DNA from: Pyralis farinalis
Lineage: Eukaryota; Arthropoda; Insecta; Lepidoptera; Pyralidae
Length of the DNA: 64,000 nucleotides
Assembly (NCBI GenBank): GCA_947507595.1
Contig: OX382266.1
Coordinates: forward strand, 806,001-870,000
Direction of reading: 5' to 3'
Positions 1 through 10,607 of the stretch are shown here, in pieces; the first letter of the stretch is position 1, and every line of letters begins with the position of its first letter. The notes below the pieces were generated by a model. That model worked only from the letters and a program-made list of their open reading frames with translations. It searched no databases and was not told the origin of the DNA. Made by a program: the position numbers and the translations under genes.

Positions 1-191
1 GCTGAATAATCCAAAGGTTGTTTTTAAAATTTGCGGTCACGTTACACAAGTATAATAAACCGCATTCTTTACGCGCGTGGTTAATATGTGATGTCCTCGG
101 CTCGGGTGACAAATAATCTATTTCTGTGCGAGGTGCCTGCTGCCAGTTCGTACAGTTACGGCATTGTTTATGTAACGTACATTGTAAGACA

Positions 192-280
192 ATGGCCGCT
201 TGTGGTCGTCGCTGGCCTCTGATCTTCGTCGGCGTCGTGTCTGCGAGCGCTGCCCGCGAGACGAGGTGGCCCATCTGGCC
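192..280 (+). CDS. Candidate host coding exon with signal-peptide-like start (partial gene)
   Basis: ATG at 192 lies in a good start context (A at -3, G at +4) and opens a 29-codon reading frame that ends at a strong splice donor, GTGAGT, at 281. The peptide begins MAACGRRW, continues with a hydrophobic core PLIFVGVV, then small residues SASAA, and ends RETRWPIW. That is the n-, h- and c-region layout of a secretory signal peptide, with a plausible cleavage after an alanine. Codon third positions are mostly G or C, unlike the surrounding AT-rich DNA. The exon ends in phase 2. The frame stays open upstream to about base 113, so it could instead be an internal exon, for example starting after CCAG near 149. 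No second exon on this strand was recognised, so any intron would be very long. The protein family is not recognised. Confidence 0.42.
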
Positions 281-339
281 GTGAGTCACTTGTGCTGGGG
301 AAGTACAGCCTCGATATGGACACTGACGACATCTCACAA

Positions 340-605
340 CTTTGGGAAGTACAAAAGCATACGGTCCACAAGTTGGAAACTGGGTACCGTAGCCTCTGAA
401 CACTTTCATTACCTGAACTATCTCTCGTGTACCTCTGCTGCTAATACATCAATTCTTATAAGTTTACTGGTAACTTACTTACAGGAACATAACAAACCTT
501 CAGGGTGTTATTACTTGGGTGAGATTTTCTGTGAGGAAGGACTGTCCCTGTCAGGCTGCATTGACTTCATTCAAACGTATCAGCGACAGGAAACTTGTAA
601 ATATT
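340..605 (-). repeat. Degenerate SINE-A copy
   Basis: Blocks such as AAGCATACGG, GGTACCGTAGCCT, AGGAACATAACAA and TTCTGTGAGGAAGG match in order the better-preserved SINE-A copy at 676-1050. The copy is old and shortened and lacks its tRNA-like head. Confidence 0.6.
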
Positions 606-675
606 AGTAATGCAATTCACGCAAGCAGCAACTGGAACATTGTAAATTCGTTTTTTATAAACAAGAGTGTTTTGT

Positions 676-1050
676 TTTTATAGTACGTCAGGAGGCATAC
701 AAGCATACGGCCCATCTGATGTAAAGCGGGTACCGTAGCCTATTAACGCTTGCGATATATTAAGTATCACTCGCGCGATGCCTCCTCTGCTGCTTACACA
801 GCAACTTCTTGGGAACTTACTAGTGACCTCACTCACACGCAGGAACACAACAACCCTCTTGGGAGTTGTTATTTGTGGAAAATACTTCCTCAGACGGGCT
901 GCTTTGATGCGCCCTACCTCTTTTAAAACATCCAAACCAAGACAAACAGACATGTTCAAGGACACAAATGACTGCCTTGTGTGGGAATCGAACCCACGAG
1001 CGTTGGCGTCAAAGTCGCGTCATTCACGACTGAGGCACCGAGCTCGTCAA
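676..1050 (-). mobile_element. SINE-A, near full length, tRNA-derived head
   Basis: Read on the minus strand, the element starts at about 1050 with a tRNA-like head: an A-box-like CTCGGTGCCTCAGTCG and the B box GGGTTCGATTCCCAC. The body follows (AAGAGGTAGGGCGCATCAAAG, then AACAACTCCCAAGAGGGTTG), and the 3' end is GGCCGTATGCTTGTATGCC. It is the best reference copy in the window for a family with more than fifteen full or partial copies here. The element encodes no protein and would rely on a LINE for mobility. The tRNA-like head is a pol III promoter relic rather than a working tRNA. Confidence 0.85.
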
Positions 1051-1197
1051 AATTAGTAAAGTAATGCAGGCGAGCAACGACTGGAACAATTGTGTATTCG
1101 TTTTTTATAATACGCTGGCTGGCAAACATGCACCCCGAACAAGAGTGTATCCCACCTATCATCTCCGGAGTCAACACAATATCACCTGCGCGCGGTG

Positions 1198-1500
1198 CAC
1201 GTTGCTCTGATAGCTCAGTGGATAAAGAACCGGCCTGTTAGCCTACCGTTCCTGGTTCGAATTCGTGTTTTCGGATTAATGTACATATTTGTAATTATCA
1301 CTCGCTCGGTGAAGGAAAACATCGAGAGGCGATATGTGCAAGAAATTATATTTAAAAAGACGTGTCGTCTAACATAAGAAGGGTCTGATTGTTCACCCGG
1401 GCTGTGGAAGTCTGCCAGCAGTCGCTCCATGTAAAAATCAGTATGTTTGCCAAATCCTTAAGCTTAGGTAGTGGTTAGGAAGAAGAAGAGGTGCATGCTG
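1198..1500 (+). mobile_element. SINE-B, tRNA-derived, near full length
   Basis: The head CTGATAGCTCAGTGGATAAA carries a canonical A box, and CTGGTTCGAATTC is a B box. The body includes ATTAATGTACATATTTGTAA and GAAAACATCG, and the element ends in an AAG-rich tail (GGAAGAAGAAGAG). The same body recurs at 13945, 45440 and, inverted, at 22036. This is a second SINE family, unrelated to SINE-A. Confidence 0.8.
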
Positions 1501-1689
1501 TTAATTGTCCGCGGCGGATATGACACAGTTGTCGTAACCGAAAATATTTAACTGGATCGGCAATACCGCGGCACTCCAATGTTGCAAATACCTACCCATA
1601 GTCAGCGTAACTGCTTAACATCAGACAAACAAATATAAATAACAAGTAATAATGACTCATGACAAGCTAATTACAATGATTTACCCAGT

Positions 1690-1765
1690 GATATCATCAT
1701 CACCATCATATCAGCCGTAAGACGTTCACTGCTGAACATACGCCTCCCTCTTACGCAGTGAAATA
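1690..1765. repeat. Fragment of a common lepidopteran interspersed repeat
   Basis: CATCATCACCATCAT is followed by CAGCCGTAAGACGTTCACTG and CTGAACATACGCCTCCC. From general familiarity this combination is scattered through many lepidopteran genomes, probably as a LINE end. Only this short piece is present. Confidence 0.45.
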
Positions 1766-2079
1766 AAAGCACGACATGGCCTTGAACTACTATGTACTAA
1801 ACGTAGTACGTAGTATCTCGATGCGAAATGGGAACATTTATAAATCAAAATTGAATTCACGGCTATTGCAAAACTGTTTAATAGTGTTAAAGATTATTTA
1901 AGGCATCTGCAAAAAAAAGAAGTTAGCGTATTTTAATATACTTTACTGTTACTAGTAATTAATACGTCTTATAGCGCTCTGCTCTCTCTGCCTACACTGG
2001 AAGAGCTCGGCGTGAAAATATAGAGAAGATATAGAGATATACATAGATTATACTATTGAAAGGAGCTCCTTTTTAATGA

Positions 2080-2285
2080 ATAAAGATAGAGATAAAAATT
2101 CTTTATTTGCCATTGGGCACTCGCGGGCACTTAGATTTTTTCAAATACTTATAATCTTATTGTATCTTATTCAAGTCTCTTATTTTACATTTTTCCTTTT
2201 TTTAATTTACTAGTATTTCGGAAATGACCATTGGCGAAGAAGAAATGCCGAAAGAAACTTGCCAGTATACGACTCTTTTAAAATT
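2080..2285 (+). repeat. Repeat D copy 1 (probable LINE 3' tail)
   Basis: GATAAAAATTCTTTATTTGCC through TTTCGGAAATGACCATTGGC is matched in inverse orientation at 15535-15710 and in part at 22915-23030. The AT-rich, non-coding character suggests the 3' untranslated end of a non-LTR element. The region 1770-2080 holds nothing I recognise. Confidence 0.6.
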
Positions 2286-2609
2286 GACAATTATATATTA
2301 TAAAGAAATTCACACAAGTATACATAATATAGTATACATAAGTACAATAATGATATCAAATGGTAAAATTAATTAAATTAATTAAGATTATTAAGGACAG
2401 GTCGTCTGTGCTGAACTATTTCCAGACATCTTTGTAATGAGTAAGTAATTTATGTTTACGTAGAGAGTTGCACGTGTGCATGCAGACTGAACACTGTCAC
2501 TCACTAATTACCTTCTCGACATGACGTACTCCATGATCGAACTCTAGCAGGCAGCGAGGACCGAGCACCGAGCGCCGCGTCACCATCACGCTGTCCTCAC
2601 ACATCTAAT

Positions 2610-2860
2610 TCACTTCTTTTTTTTGATACAACGTCGGGAGTCATGCAAGCATACGGCCTACCTGATGTAAAGCAGTTACCGCAGCCTATTAACGCGTGCA
2701 ATATATTGAGTATCACTCGGTGACCTCACTCACACTCGGGAACACAACAACCCTCTAGGGAGTTGTTATTTGGCCGCGATTTTCTGTGAGGTGGAGATCC
2801 AAAGACGGGCTGCTTTGATGTGCCCTACCTCCCTTTTCATGAACGCTCGCCAGTTCTTAG
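2610..2860 (-). mobile_element. SINE-A, head missing, internal deletion
   Basis: It begins with the T-rich end and AACGTCGGGAGTCATGCAAG, then matches the SINE-A body through AACAACCCTCTAGGGAGTTG and GACGGGCTGCTTTGATG. About 70 bases are missing between ATCACTCGG and TGACCTCAC. The tRNA head is absent. Confidence 0.8.
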
Positions 2861-3124
2861 GGTTCTTAGATTCTTTTGCCATCAAATAATACTGTGCGTG
2901 GATGGCAATATAATAGACACACACACACAATGTGTTCGCATCAATTATTATTGATGAATGTGCCACCTCGTCGATGACACAGTGTAACTCGTTGGACGGC
3001 GGCTGCGCGCGGCGCGCGGCGCGTCTATCATCATCAATTCTATAATAAGCCTTTTTACAGAGCGCATTTCAGATGTGAATTTGGAACACATTGTCAGGAA
3101 ATGACAGAACTGTTTCAAGTCGCT

Positions 3125-3262
3125 CGCGGGATAAGCAGAGAGAACCGAACACCATACGACTCGGTCTTTACACATCTCATCTCCCCAACATTCGCAACCT
3201 CACTCCCACGCAGGAGCACATTTCTCCTGGGAGTTGTTATTTATTGGGAGATTCGTTTGTCA
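3125..3262 (-). repeat. RTE-tail fragment joined to a SINE-A fragment
   Basis: GCAGAGAGAACCGAACACCA to CACATCTCATC is the minus-strand 3' end of the RTE-like family seen well at 29855-30455. It is followed directly by CAACCTCACTCCCACGCAGG and GGGAGTTGTTATTTATTGGG from SINE-A. Confidence 0.6.
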
Positions 3263-3644
3263 ATTAACACGTTGGCTGTGACTCCAAAAATGATACTGAG
3301 CCACTTATACAGTATTAGAGTAGGATACAAACAAATGTACGCACTGCCTGTTGGTAAGTAATTGCCGTAGCTAAATAATCAAAGGCCGTAGCCTATCAAC
3401 GTGCAAACTTTGCGTTTAAAACTCACACCGTTGGCGATTTTATTAAGAACTGATAATTGCGGTGTGAATGCTCTCTATCTTTGGGATCGTTAATAATAAT
3501 GAATGAAAATCTGATATGATGGTTGGGGCAGACGGTCGCCCCTCGTGTGGACACCTCGGTGCCAGTAACGCTCCAGATCTCAATGCAATCACACTCCCGC
3601 AGTCCCAACACCAGCCCAGTCGTGCTCGTGGCTATATTAAATAG

Positions 3645-4119
3645 TCAATAGATTCTACATATATAAATTTACAGGCAATTTGATGTAAACTACTTTGTAT
3701 GCTTCCGTTATCGATTAGTTCATGCGAACTAGTGCCGGCCGACGCCCACCCACTATCGTTAGTAGATGCGTGCCGCCGCATCGAAATGTTATTCTAACGA
3801 CTAACATCTTCAGCGCCTGAGGATGACTCGTGGAGAGGCGAAACACGCGTCGCAGAGACAACCGGAGCAGCCAGGGCAGCGACGGTGGCCGGTGCATGCG
3901 GTTCACATCTCAGATGGCGCACACTCGCAAAGACGACCGCAGCCGCCGAGGCAGCGACGAGAGAGTAGAGTGGTGGGTGGGCATCGACTTATATTACCGT
4001 ACCGTAGGTAATATAAGTGGATGTGGGTGGGTGTCGGCCGGTACTAGTTCGCATAAACTAATCGGTAGCGGAAGCTCACAAAGAAGTGTGGATCAAATTG
4101 CCATGTATATTCAATAGAT
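3645..4119. mobile_element. Foldback element, copy 1
   Basis: Two inverted arms of about 85-100 bp (about 3668-3770 and 4010-4106) share GCAATTTGAT, GCTTCCG, CGATTAGTT, GCGAACTAGT, CCGGCCGAC and CCCACCCAC. The GC-rich centre holds degenerate repeats of GAGGCAGCGACG type and a small palindrome (TATATTACC...GGTAATATA). TCAATAGAT flanks both sides (3645-3653, 4111-4119) and could be a target duplication, though part of it may belong to the element. The open frames here (3823-4117) are by-products of the GC-rich repeats, not genes. Confidence 0.7.
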
Positions 4120-4429
4120 ATCGCCCGAAGCGGGTTACGGCGGATGTATTACTTTACATCATTCTTCTTAAACGGGTCTCTACGCGTTGCATCCGTGTTC
4201 CCGCGTCTGTCAATTGATCGGATTTAATACATGTGATTTAAGAAGATTAATGTAACAATGTTATCGGTAAGACATAAGTAAAGCTTCCTCTCTTTCTTTA
4301 GTAATCAACGGAGGCACTATAAAAAAAATACTGAAGGTAAAAAGCATTTGTCAGATGGCAGCGAGCAATAAAGGTAGCAGAGACTATTTACAAGCACTAT
4401 AAACAACGTTTACAAGTTACGTAAGACAG

Positions 4430-4620
4430 TTTTCTCATGGCCTCAATAAGCCACGTGGAGCCGTCCGTTCGAGAGCCAACATCTGGCTCGTTCAGGTAAC
4501 GTCGCCGCTTTACGATCACCCATAAACCTGGCCGGTGTTTCAATGAAACCTATACCGGTCATTCATTAACTAAGGATCCATTCATTGCGCATCTCCTAAT
4601 GTCTATCTGTCACGGATGAT
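4430..4620. promoter_or_regulatory. Possible conserved noncoding element
   Basis: This non-repetitive, moderately GC-rich stretch contains CAGGTAACG, GCCACGTGG (E-box core CACGTG), paired ACCGGT-like sites and a TTCAATGAAA near-palindrome. It stands out from the AT-rich flanks. There is no reading frame or repeat match. Regulatory function is inferred from composition only. The region 4620-5530 has nothing else I recognise. Confidence 0.2.
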
Positions 4621-5544
4621 ATACGGTCTTACTGCAGAACGAAAGAGACATATTTGTCTATAGAACAAACAGACATGCTGTCTCCCAAATGTTAAACAGT
4701 AAACATTCTTTATTTCTTATTACCTCGCTAGCTCTTAGTTTTGTTTTTTTAATAAAATCTTCAATTTGGTGAAGTTTTAATTCTTTTCTTTTAAAATTGT
4801 ATTAGTTGTGACATTAAGTGGTTACCGCAGCTTATGGATGCTGGCATAACGAACAATTTAGAGATCAAATTGCTTGATTAAATTATATAGACTTCTTTCT
4901 AAAGCGACAGACAAAATGAAATGTTAACCATTTTGACCATAGGATAGTAAAAAAGTAACCTATCCGCTGCAATGCGTAATTGTAGTGTATTTAAAATAGC
5001 GAATGTATAAGGCACAAGAAAATGTTGTGTGTTGAAGTTGAAACTTAAACAATTTCAATAGCTAGCGATACAAGAGGCTGTGTTAAGTTATGAGATCGCT
5101 AGCGGCTCATTAAACGCATACATCAGGTATGATCCGTATGATGAAGTGAATCTATTCTGTCATTCAAGCCGGCAGTTCGCCGTTCGCAATGGCCGCCAGC
5201 TCGCGCCGGGGCGCCGTTAACGAACCGTTACTCGAAATTACCGGTTTTGCTATCGACTTGGTTCTCGTGTAAACCGCATTGTTGCATCGCGCCCGTCCGC
5301 CGATCTACGCCCGATAATAAACCGATACATTTGGGATTGCCCGTATGCGTACCTTATTATTGGTTTCTCTATTGTTGGCTTCGTCGAATTGACGCTCATG
5401 TGGGAGTTTTGTTAATTAATATAAAGGGGGATTTAAGTGAAAGAAACGGGGCTCAATACGGTCACACGGTGAATTCTTTATTTATATTACCCGCCGCACC
5501 ATACCGCAGTTTACCGCAGCCTAATAACGGCTTTCTGGTGGATT

Positions 5545-5722
5545 GTGTTCCTGCGTGTGAGTGAAGTCACGAGTAAGCTCTTCAGGAGTGGCTGTGATGG
5601 GACCAAAGGTGGTATCACGACAGTGATACTTTAACGTATTGCAAGCGTTCGTAGGCTACGGTAACTGCTTTACATCAGGTGGGCCGTATGCTTGTATGCC
5701 TCCCGACGTTGCATAAAAAAGG
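5545..5722 (+). mobile_element. SINE-A 3' half
   Basis: TGTGTTCCTGCGTGTGAGTG, then GTAGGCTACGGTAACTGC, then GTATGCTTGTATGCCTCCCG and AACGTT/A-rich end. This is the plus-orientation 3' part of SINE-A. Confidence 0.8.
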
Positions 5723-5949
5723 TAAATGAACGCAGATGACACTTGATGAAGCGATTATCGCAGTCTATGGACAGTTGGAATGCCCGCTCTCTTAGTGGTA
5801 CATTTTATGATGTAGCAAATACTCTTTCCAATGATTTTCCAATGAACATACTCACTAATCAACCAGAGAAATGTGTTTTTGGCTTCGAATATTTGCTCTA
5901 CTCACCACGAAAGATCATCAAAGCCTAATTATTTAAAAAATGCTAATGT

Positions 5950-6300
5950 AGACAATGCAATTTGATCTAACCTGATGGTGTACTTCCGCTACCAATTAGT
6001 TCATGCGAACTAGCGGCGGCCAGCACCCACTCACTACCATTAGTGGATGCATCATGCCCTCGCTGCCATGGCTGCTCCGGTAGTATCTGCCTCGGCTGCT
6101 GCAGTCGTCCTCTTGTCTCGTCGCGATTGCCCGCCTTCTGGATAGAAACCGCATGCACCCGCCACCGTTGCCGCCATGACTGCCCCGACACGTGTTCCGC
6201 CTCTCCGCGAGTCATCCTGAGGTGTTATAGATATTAGTCGTTAGAATAACATGCTATATTATATATGTCATGTATTATAGCATGTCATTCTATCGACGAT
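5950..6300. mobile_element. Foldback element, copy 2 (one arm plus rearranged centre)
   Basis: The left arm, GCAATTTGATCTAACCTG to GTTCATGCGAACTAGCGG, matches foldback copy 1. The distal part (GTCATCCTGAGG to GTCGTTAGAATAACATG) is the reverse complement of the corresponding centre of copy 1, so the second arm is lost or rearranged. It ends in a small imperfect palindrome around AACATGCTAT...ATAGCATGTC. Confidence 0.65.
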
Positions 6301-6599
6301 CAAATCGCAGGTAAATTTGACTTTTGCAGAATAACGCCTGAACCTGTTAACTCTGTAATGTAGACAATATCACGTGTAGAAGTTAGATAATATTTAGCTC
6401 CAACAATGATATTGAACAAAGCATGCGCAGTAAAAGCACTTGCAAAATCCTAAATTTCTCACCACACTTTTGAAATGCCCGGTGAATACCAACCGTTTTA
6501 CAATGGTTGTTTGAGAGCCATCTGCAATAACAACGTTGGTATAATCCGACATTGAGTCCAAATCCGAGTGAGCATCGCCAACTCGTTAATGAGATAAAC

Positions 6600-6810
6600 A
6601 GCGGAGACGTACAAAAAGTGTGACCGTGAAGCTTATCGCCGCGAGGGAAACGTCAATCCGTTTAAAGCTATCAGCGTTGTCTATTCCTAGAGGAGCATCG
6701 ATATCGATATCGATAGCGGAGGCGGACGCGCGGACAACAAAAACACCGTAATCAGCCGGGGCGGCCCTTCGCGGGTTATCTGCCCGTGTCTATGGAATGT
6801 TTTATTACCG
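6600..6810. promoter_or_regulatory. Possible enhancer or insulator: GATA and TATCGAT cluster
   Basis: A non-repetitive island with three GATA-type sites (CTTATCGCC, GCTATCAG, GGTTATCTG) and the run ATCGATATCGATATCGATAG at 6698-6717. That run overlaps several TATCGAT motifs, the type bound in flies by DREF and BEAF-32. GC content is higher than in the flanks. Function is inferred from motifs only. 6810-7285 holds nothing else I recognise. Confidence 0.25.
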
Positions 6811-7289
6811 TCAAACTATAAATTTTCACTGTTTAAGCACGCATTATAACAGCTCGTATCAGAATTATGGTTTCTGTGAAAAAGTAAAAAAACAAGCCAC
6901 AAAATACATACATTAATTAAGAGTCTCGTCGTGTAGCTCTTCATATATTTATAGACAAAGCAATCTGCACGTGGTGTACCCTGCTAGCAATCCCCCTGAC
7001 TAGCATACGGAATGACGCAGTGGAAAATATCATCACCAACTCAAACCAGCAGGAAAACGAACATTTCTGAAAAGGGTTTTTATTGTGAGTGAGCCTGCCA
7101 GAAATATTCTGAGAAGCATCTGCGTTAACACCAGGTAAATCAAAGGGCGAACGTAATAGATGAAGTGCATGCATGCTTTTGAGGCTATGGTAACCTATTC
7201 ACATAAGGCGGGTTGTGTGTTTGTTTGCCATCCGTGGTAATAAAAATAGTAATTTAAATCGTTATTATTTGAAAATGAAACTGACAATT

Positions 7290-7570
7290 TTTTTATACAA
7301 CTAGATTGCCAAACAAGTATTAGATGTTAAGCGATCACCGCAGCCTATTGACGCTAGCAACACCACGGGGATGTCACTCGCGCGCTGCCAATCTTGTGAC
7401 CTAAGGCTGTTTCGTCACAGTGCCCAGTAATTTCTCTGCCATATCTCACCCTTCAAACCGGAACACAGCTATATAAATATAGCTGCTTGGCGGTAGAAAT
7501 AGTTGAGACAGAGGTACCCACGCAGACGACTTTTGTACAAAGCCTCCCTCTGGTAAATTGCAACTACTAC
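7290..7570 (-). mobile_element. SINE-like family C, copy 1
   Basis: ATACAACTAGATTGCCAAAC, CGCAGCCTATTGACGC, CTTGTGACCTAAGGCTG, ACAGCTATATAAATATAGC and CTCCCTCTGGT occur in the same order in copies at 7835 and 12665. The start resembles the SINE-A 3' end in layout (T-run, CATGCGGCC-like block), so both may borrow related LINE tails. Confidence 0.75.
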
Positions 7571-7727
7571 GATGAGTATAAAGTCTCTCCTTAATTTTAA
7601 GTGAGGTTTTAGAGAGTTTTATACTCTGGTCCTGCACTCGGATACACGCCGTTGCTTTACTGTATAAGCAGTCCAACACTCCGATGTACCGATAGTCAAT
7701 TCGGCATCGCTGGAGAGAATGTAACAC
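7571..7727 (-). pseudogene. RTE-like LINE reverse-transcriptase fragment
   Basis: The minus-strand translation contains CRIDYRYIGVLDCLYSKAT followed by CIRVQDQS. This is the segment just before the RQGD motif in RTE-clade reverse transcriptases. Upstream and downstream domains are missing and the piece abuts SINE-like family C. It is an inactive relic. Confidence 0.65.
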
Positions 7728-7834
7728 CGCCCATGTTGGATAGTCTGATTACGAAGTCCATCGAGTTTCGTTTAATCTATTAGGTACACAACGTTTAAGT
7801 GAGTATTTTATTATATCTTATTATTAGCGTCTCG

Positions 7835-8118
7835 AGGTTTTTTTTATACAACTAGATTGGCAGATCAAGCACGCGGCCCGTATCAGATGGTAAGCGGTTA
7901 CCGCAGCCTATTGACGCTCGCAACACCACGGGAATGTTACTCGCGCGCTGCCAATCTTGTGACCTAAGGATGTTTCGTCACATGTCACCCTTCAAACCGG
8001 AACACAGCTATATCTACATATATGTATATATATATATATGTATCGGCAGAAATAGGTGAGACAGAGGTACATACCTATGCAGATGATTTTTGTGTACAGA
8101 GTCTCCCTCTGGTCAATA
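7835..8118 (-). mobile_element. SINE-like family C, copy 2
   Basis: Same block order as the copy at 7290, with a short internal deletion after TTTCGTCACA and a local (TA)n expansion at about 8020-8040. Confidence 0.75.
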
Positions 8119-8815
8119 CAACTTATACTTAGAGGTATACAATTTGAGGGTTGTCACTTATGGTCGTAATTAATATTGTATTAATAGGGTCATTAATTAT
8201 TAGCGACTGCATAGATTTAGTTATAAGGTAGTGGTAGGGCGGGCTGTGCTGAGGTCCACCGACCGCCATGTGGTGGGCAGGCGGCGCGGGACCTGCCCGC
8301 AACAGTCACGTTCGGGACCTGCCAACGAACGCTAATTGTTCCAACTATCGCCTGCTTTGTCCTAAACAATCAAAACGCGCCTCTTGCACCCCCCTCGAGC
8401 TCTCCCCCTCACGACTCAAAGTCCAATATTCCGTGTTCGTGCGCCCTGGCAGGTTGGCACGCAACAAAACGGTGCCAGATGGTCTGCAGGATGCATTGTC
8501 TTGTTAGAAGTGTGACAGTAATAGATGCCACAGTTGTCTCGCGATCGAGGGATGCGAGGTCTGTTGAACCGCGTGCGAGAGATATGACAAAGGAATGAAC
8601 ATCCTTTCGCACTTGTGCCGCCCAAAAAAAGCTGGTCAGATAATACTTGTAAGTCCGTTGTATCAATTACCTTGCCGAGGAAGTTTTGCAATGGCGTTGC
8701 GATAACGTTTGGTGATACTAGATCCGTTTTTAAATCTCTAATCTCATTGAATATATTGTAAGAGTTACAGTTGTCGCCGTACCCACTGGGCACAAACGGG
8801 ATCCTATTACTAATT

Positions 8816-9530
8816 GTGATGAGCTCGGTGGCTCAGTCGTGAATGACGCGACTTGACACCAGCGCTCGTGGGTTCCATTGTCACACATGACAGAAATTTG
8901 TATAGTTAATAGATTCAGGCGGCATTTTCCGAAAGTCAAATTTACATGCAATTTGATCAAACCTGCTTTGTGTGCTTCCGACACCAATTAGCAGCGATGA
9001 CCAGGCCAGTCGTGGCAGCGACGGTGGTGGGGGCATGCGGTTTCTGTTCCAGATGGCGGACGACCGCAGCAGCCGAGGCCGATACTACTGGAGCAGCCAT
9101 GGCAGCGTCGGCATGTTGTATCTACTAACGATAGTGGATGGATGCCGGCCGGCGCTAGGCCGCATCCGCATGTACTAATTGGTGGCGGTAGCAGACAAAG
9201 CAGGTTAGATCAAATTGCATGTAAACATTGTGCGCATGGACATGTCTGTCTTGTTTTGAATGTTTTAAGAGAGGTAGGGCGCAACAAAGCAAGTCTGGGG
9301 AAGTATTCATAAATCATTTATGTGCTAATACAGTTACATAAAGGGCTTATTTTAATATACAGTGACGTGTATTACGATTGACAGTAGGCTTGTGAATCAT
9401 AAACATCACATCATTAAAAAAATAGTATTTATTAAGCGCGAGTGATATTACAAGCGTTAATATGCTACTGTAACCGCTTTACATTAGGTGGGCCGTATGC
9501 TTCTACGTCTTCCGACGTTGAATAAAAAAA
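8816..9530 (+). mobile_element. SINE-A interrupted by a foldback element
   Basis: The tRNA-like head GAGCTCGGTGGCTCAGTCGT and CGTGGGTTCCATTG lies at 8818-8880. The body resumes at 9223 (CATTGTGCGCATGGACATGT, AGAGAGGTAGGGCGCAACAA), and a 3' end sits at 9430-9530 (GGGCCGTATGCTTC). The middle of the SINE (9310-9430) is replaced by unrelated AT-rich DNA. The split is caused by the foldback element at 8906-9222. Confidence 0.75.
8906..9222. mobile_element. Foldback element, copy 3, with target duplication
   Basis: The left arm, TTTACATGCAATTTGAT to CGACACCAATTAG, has its inverse at 9176-9220. The centre is GC-rich with GGCAGCGACGG-type repeats. The target, a SINE-A copy, is duplicated: GAAATTTGTATAG (8893-8905) and AAACATTGTGCGC (9223-9235) are two diverged copies of the SINE block AAACATTTGTGTG. 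The left end carries about 30 bases (TTAATAGATTCAGGCG...) with no counterpart at the right end. Confidence 0.7.
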
Positions 9531-10132
9531 AACTAATATGTTCGTCTGTGTGTCACAGATACTATTAAACGGAACCCTATTACTGAGACTCCACTGTCTG
9601 TTATACGATTATATCTTTCAAAGCGTAACAGGTAGGCATTTGAAATTATCACTGAAAATTTTATGAATGATATTATATTGAATAAATAATTTCCTTCTTC
9701 CTTCAAAACAAAAACTTTGATGATATAGAATTATTATGCGCGTGATATAACATTTACAGTACTAACTACATTAAACCTCACATAACCTATTTATTCACGA
9801 ACTGAGCATGCTACCTGTTTTTCTTTTTTCAATTACATAAAATATTTTCAATACTATGTATTCTAGTAGGTTAAACCAATTTTAAATGTTTATATTTATA
9901 TATAATAAACATAGCGCATACCGCTAAAGTATGTATGTATCTTTGTGATATTTCTTGAATTGCCAAAATGTAAACAGTTATTTAAGTTTAATTGTAAGTA
10001 CTAGTAAGCTATTTTGGAAGAGCGGGCTCTCCAAACACAAGTATTTATATACTTAAATGGAGTCCCCAATCACAATGAGATATTGTAAAAAAGTGACAAA
10101 TAAATACTTACTTATTATTATAATAAAGAATC

Positions 10133-10356
10133 GGATATACAACGCAAAAGGAGAAGGAAGTAGGAGTCGAGGAAGGGCAAAATTTAGCTACCAGGACCGA
10201 ACTCATCATGTTTTATGAGGTGATGTCAGGAGTGTTAGGAGCCGGCGAGCGTGCATGAGCATGAATGATAAAGAAGTGTGCGAGGTCTGTAAGAACGGAG
10301 CCATGTGGTGCTCGGATCTCTCTGCCTACTCCGCAAGGGACTTGGCGTGAAGATAG
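10133..10356 (+). repeat. RTE-like LINE 3' tail
   Basis: GGATATACAACGCAAAAGG, GGAGTCGAGGAAGGGCAAAA, GCCGGCGAGCGTGCATGAG and CTGCCTACTCCGCAAGGG follow the order of the RTE tail at 29855-30455. It is truncated at the 5' end. 9530-10130 is AT-rich DNA with nothing recognised. Confidence 0.7.
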
Positions 10357-10399
10357 TAGTGGTAGAAGTCACTGCAAAAAATAATACGGTACAGACGTA

Positions 10400-10570
10400 A
10401 GGAGTGGAAATGACAATCGTTATGTGTAAAAGTTGGAGGGTAATTATGGGGCGGCAGCGGAGCGCCCGCCGGAAACCGGCCCCATAAAGGTTCGCAATGT
10501 TTTAACACCGCGCCGCGCCGCGCCGGAAGAGATTTCACTATACCGCCGCGGGTGCCAAGCCTCTGCTGAG
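10400..10570. other. GC-rich island, possible regulatory DNA
   Basis: This sequence is not repetitive elsewhere in the window. It contains GGTAATTATGGGGC, CGCCCGCCGGAAACCGGCCC with an internal CCGG palindrome, and GCCGCGCCGCGCCGG. No convincing reading frame is present. Function is unknown. Confidence 0.2.
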
Positions 10571-10607
10571 GGTGCTGCCGTCAGCTAGTCACACTAATAT
10601 ATAATTA

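Noticed and set aside
1203..1262. tRNA-like sequence with canonical A and B boxes
   Set aside because: It is the head of SINE-B: the same body follows at other loci and the cloverleaf is incomplete. Other tRNA-like stretches (8818, 11265, 24645 and inverse copies) are SINE-A heads.
8416..8793. 125-codon minus-strand frame, one of the longest outside transposons
   Set aside because: No domain or codon bias was recognised, it needs a GTG start, and a SINE head abuts it. A short piece ending at a possible donor (GGCAAG|GTAATT, about 8675) could be an exon, but the support is too weak.
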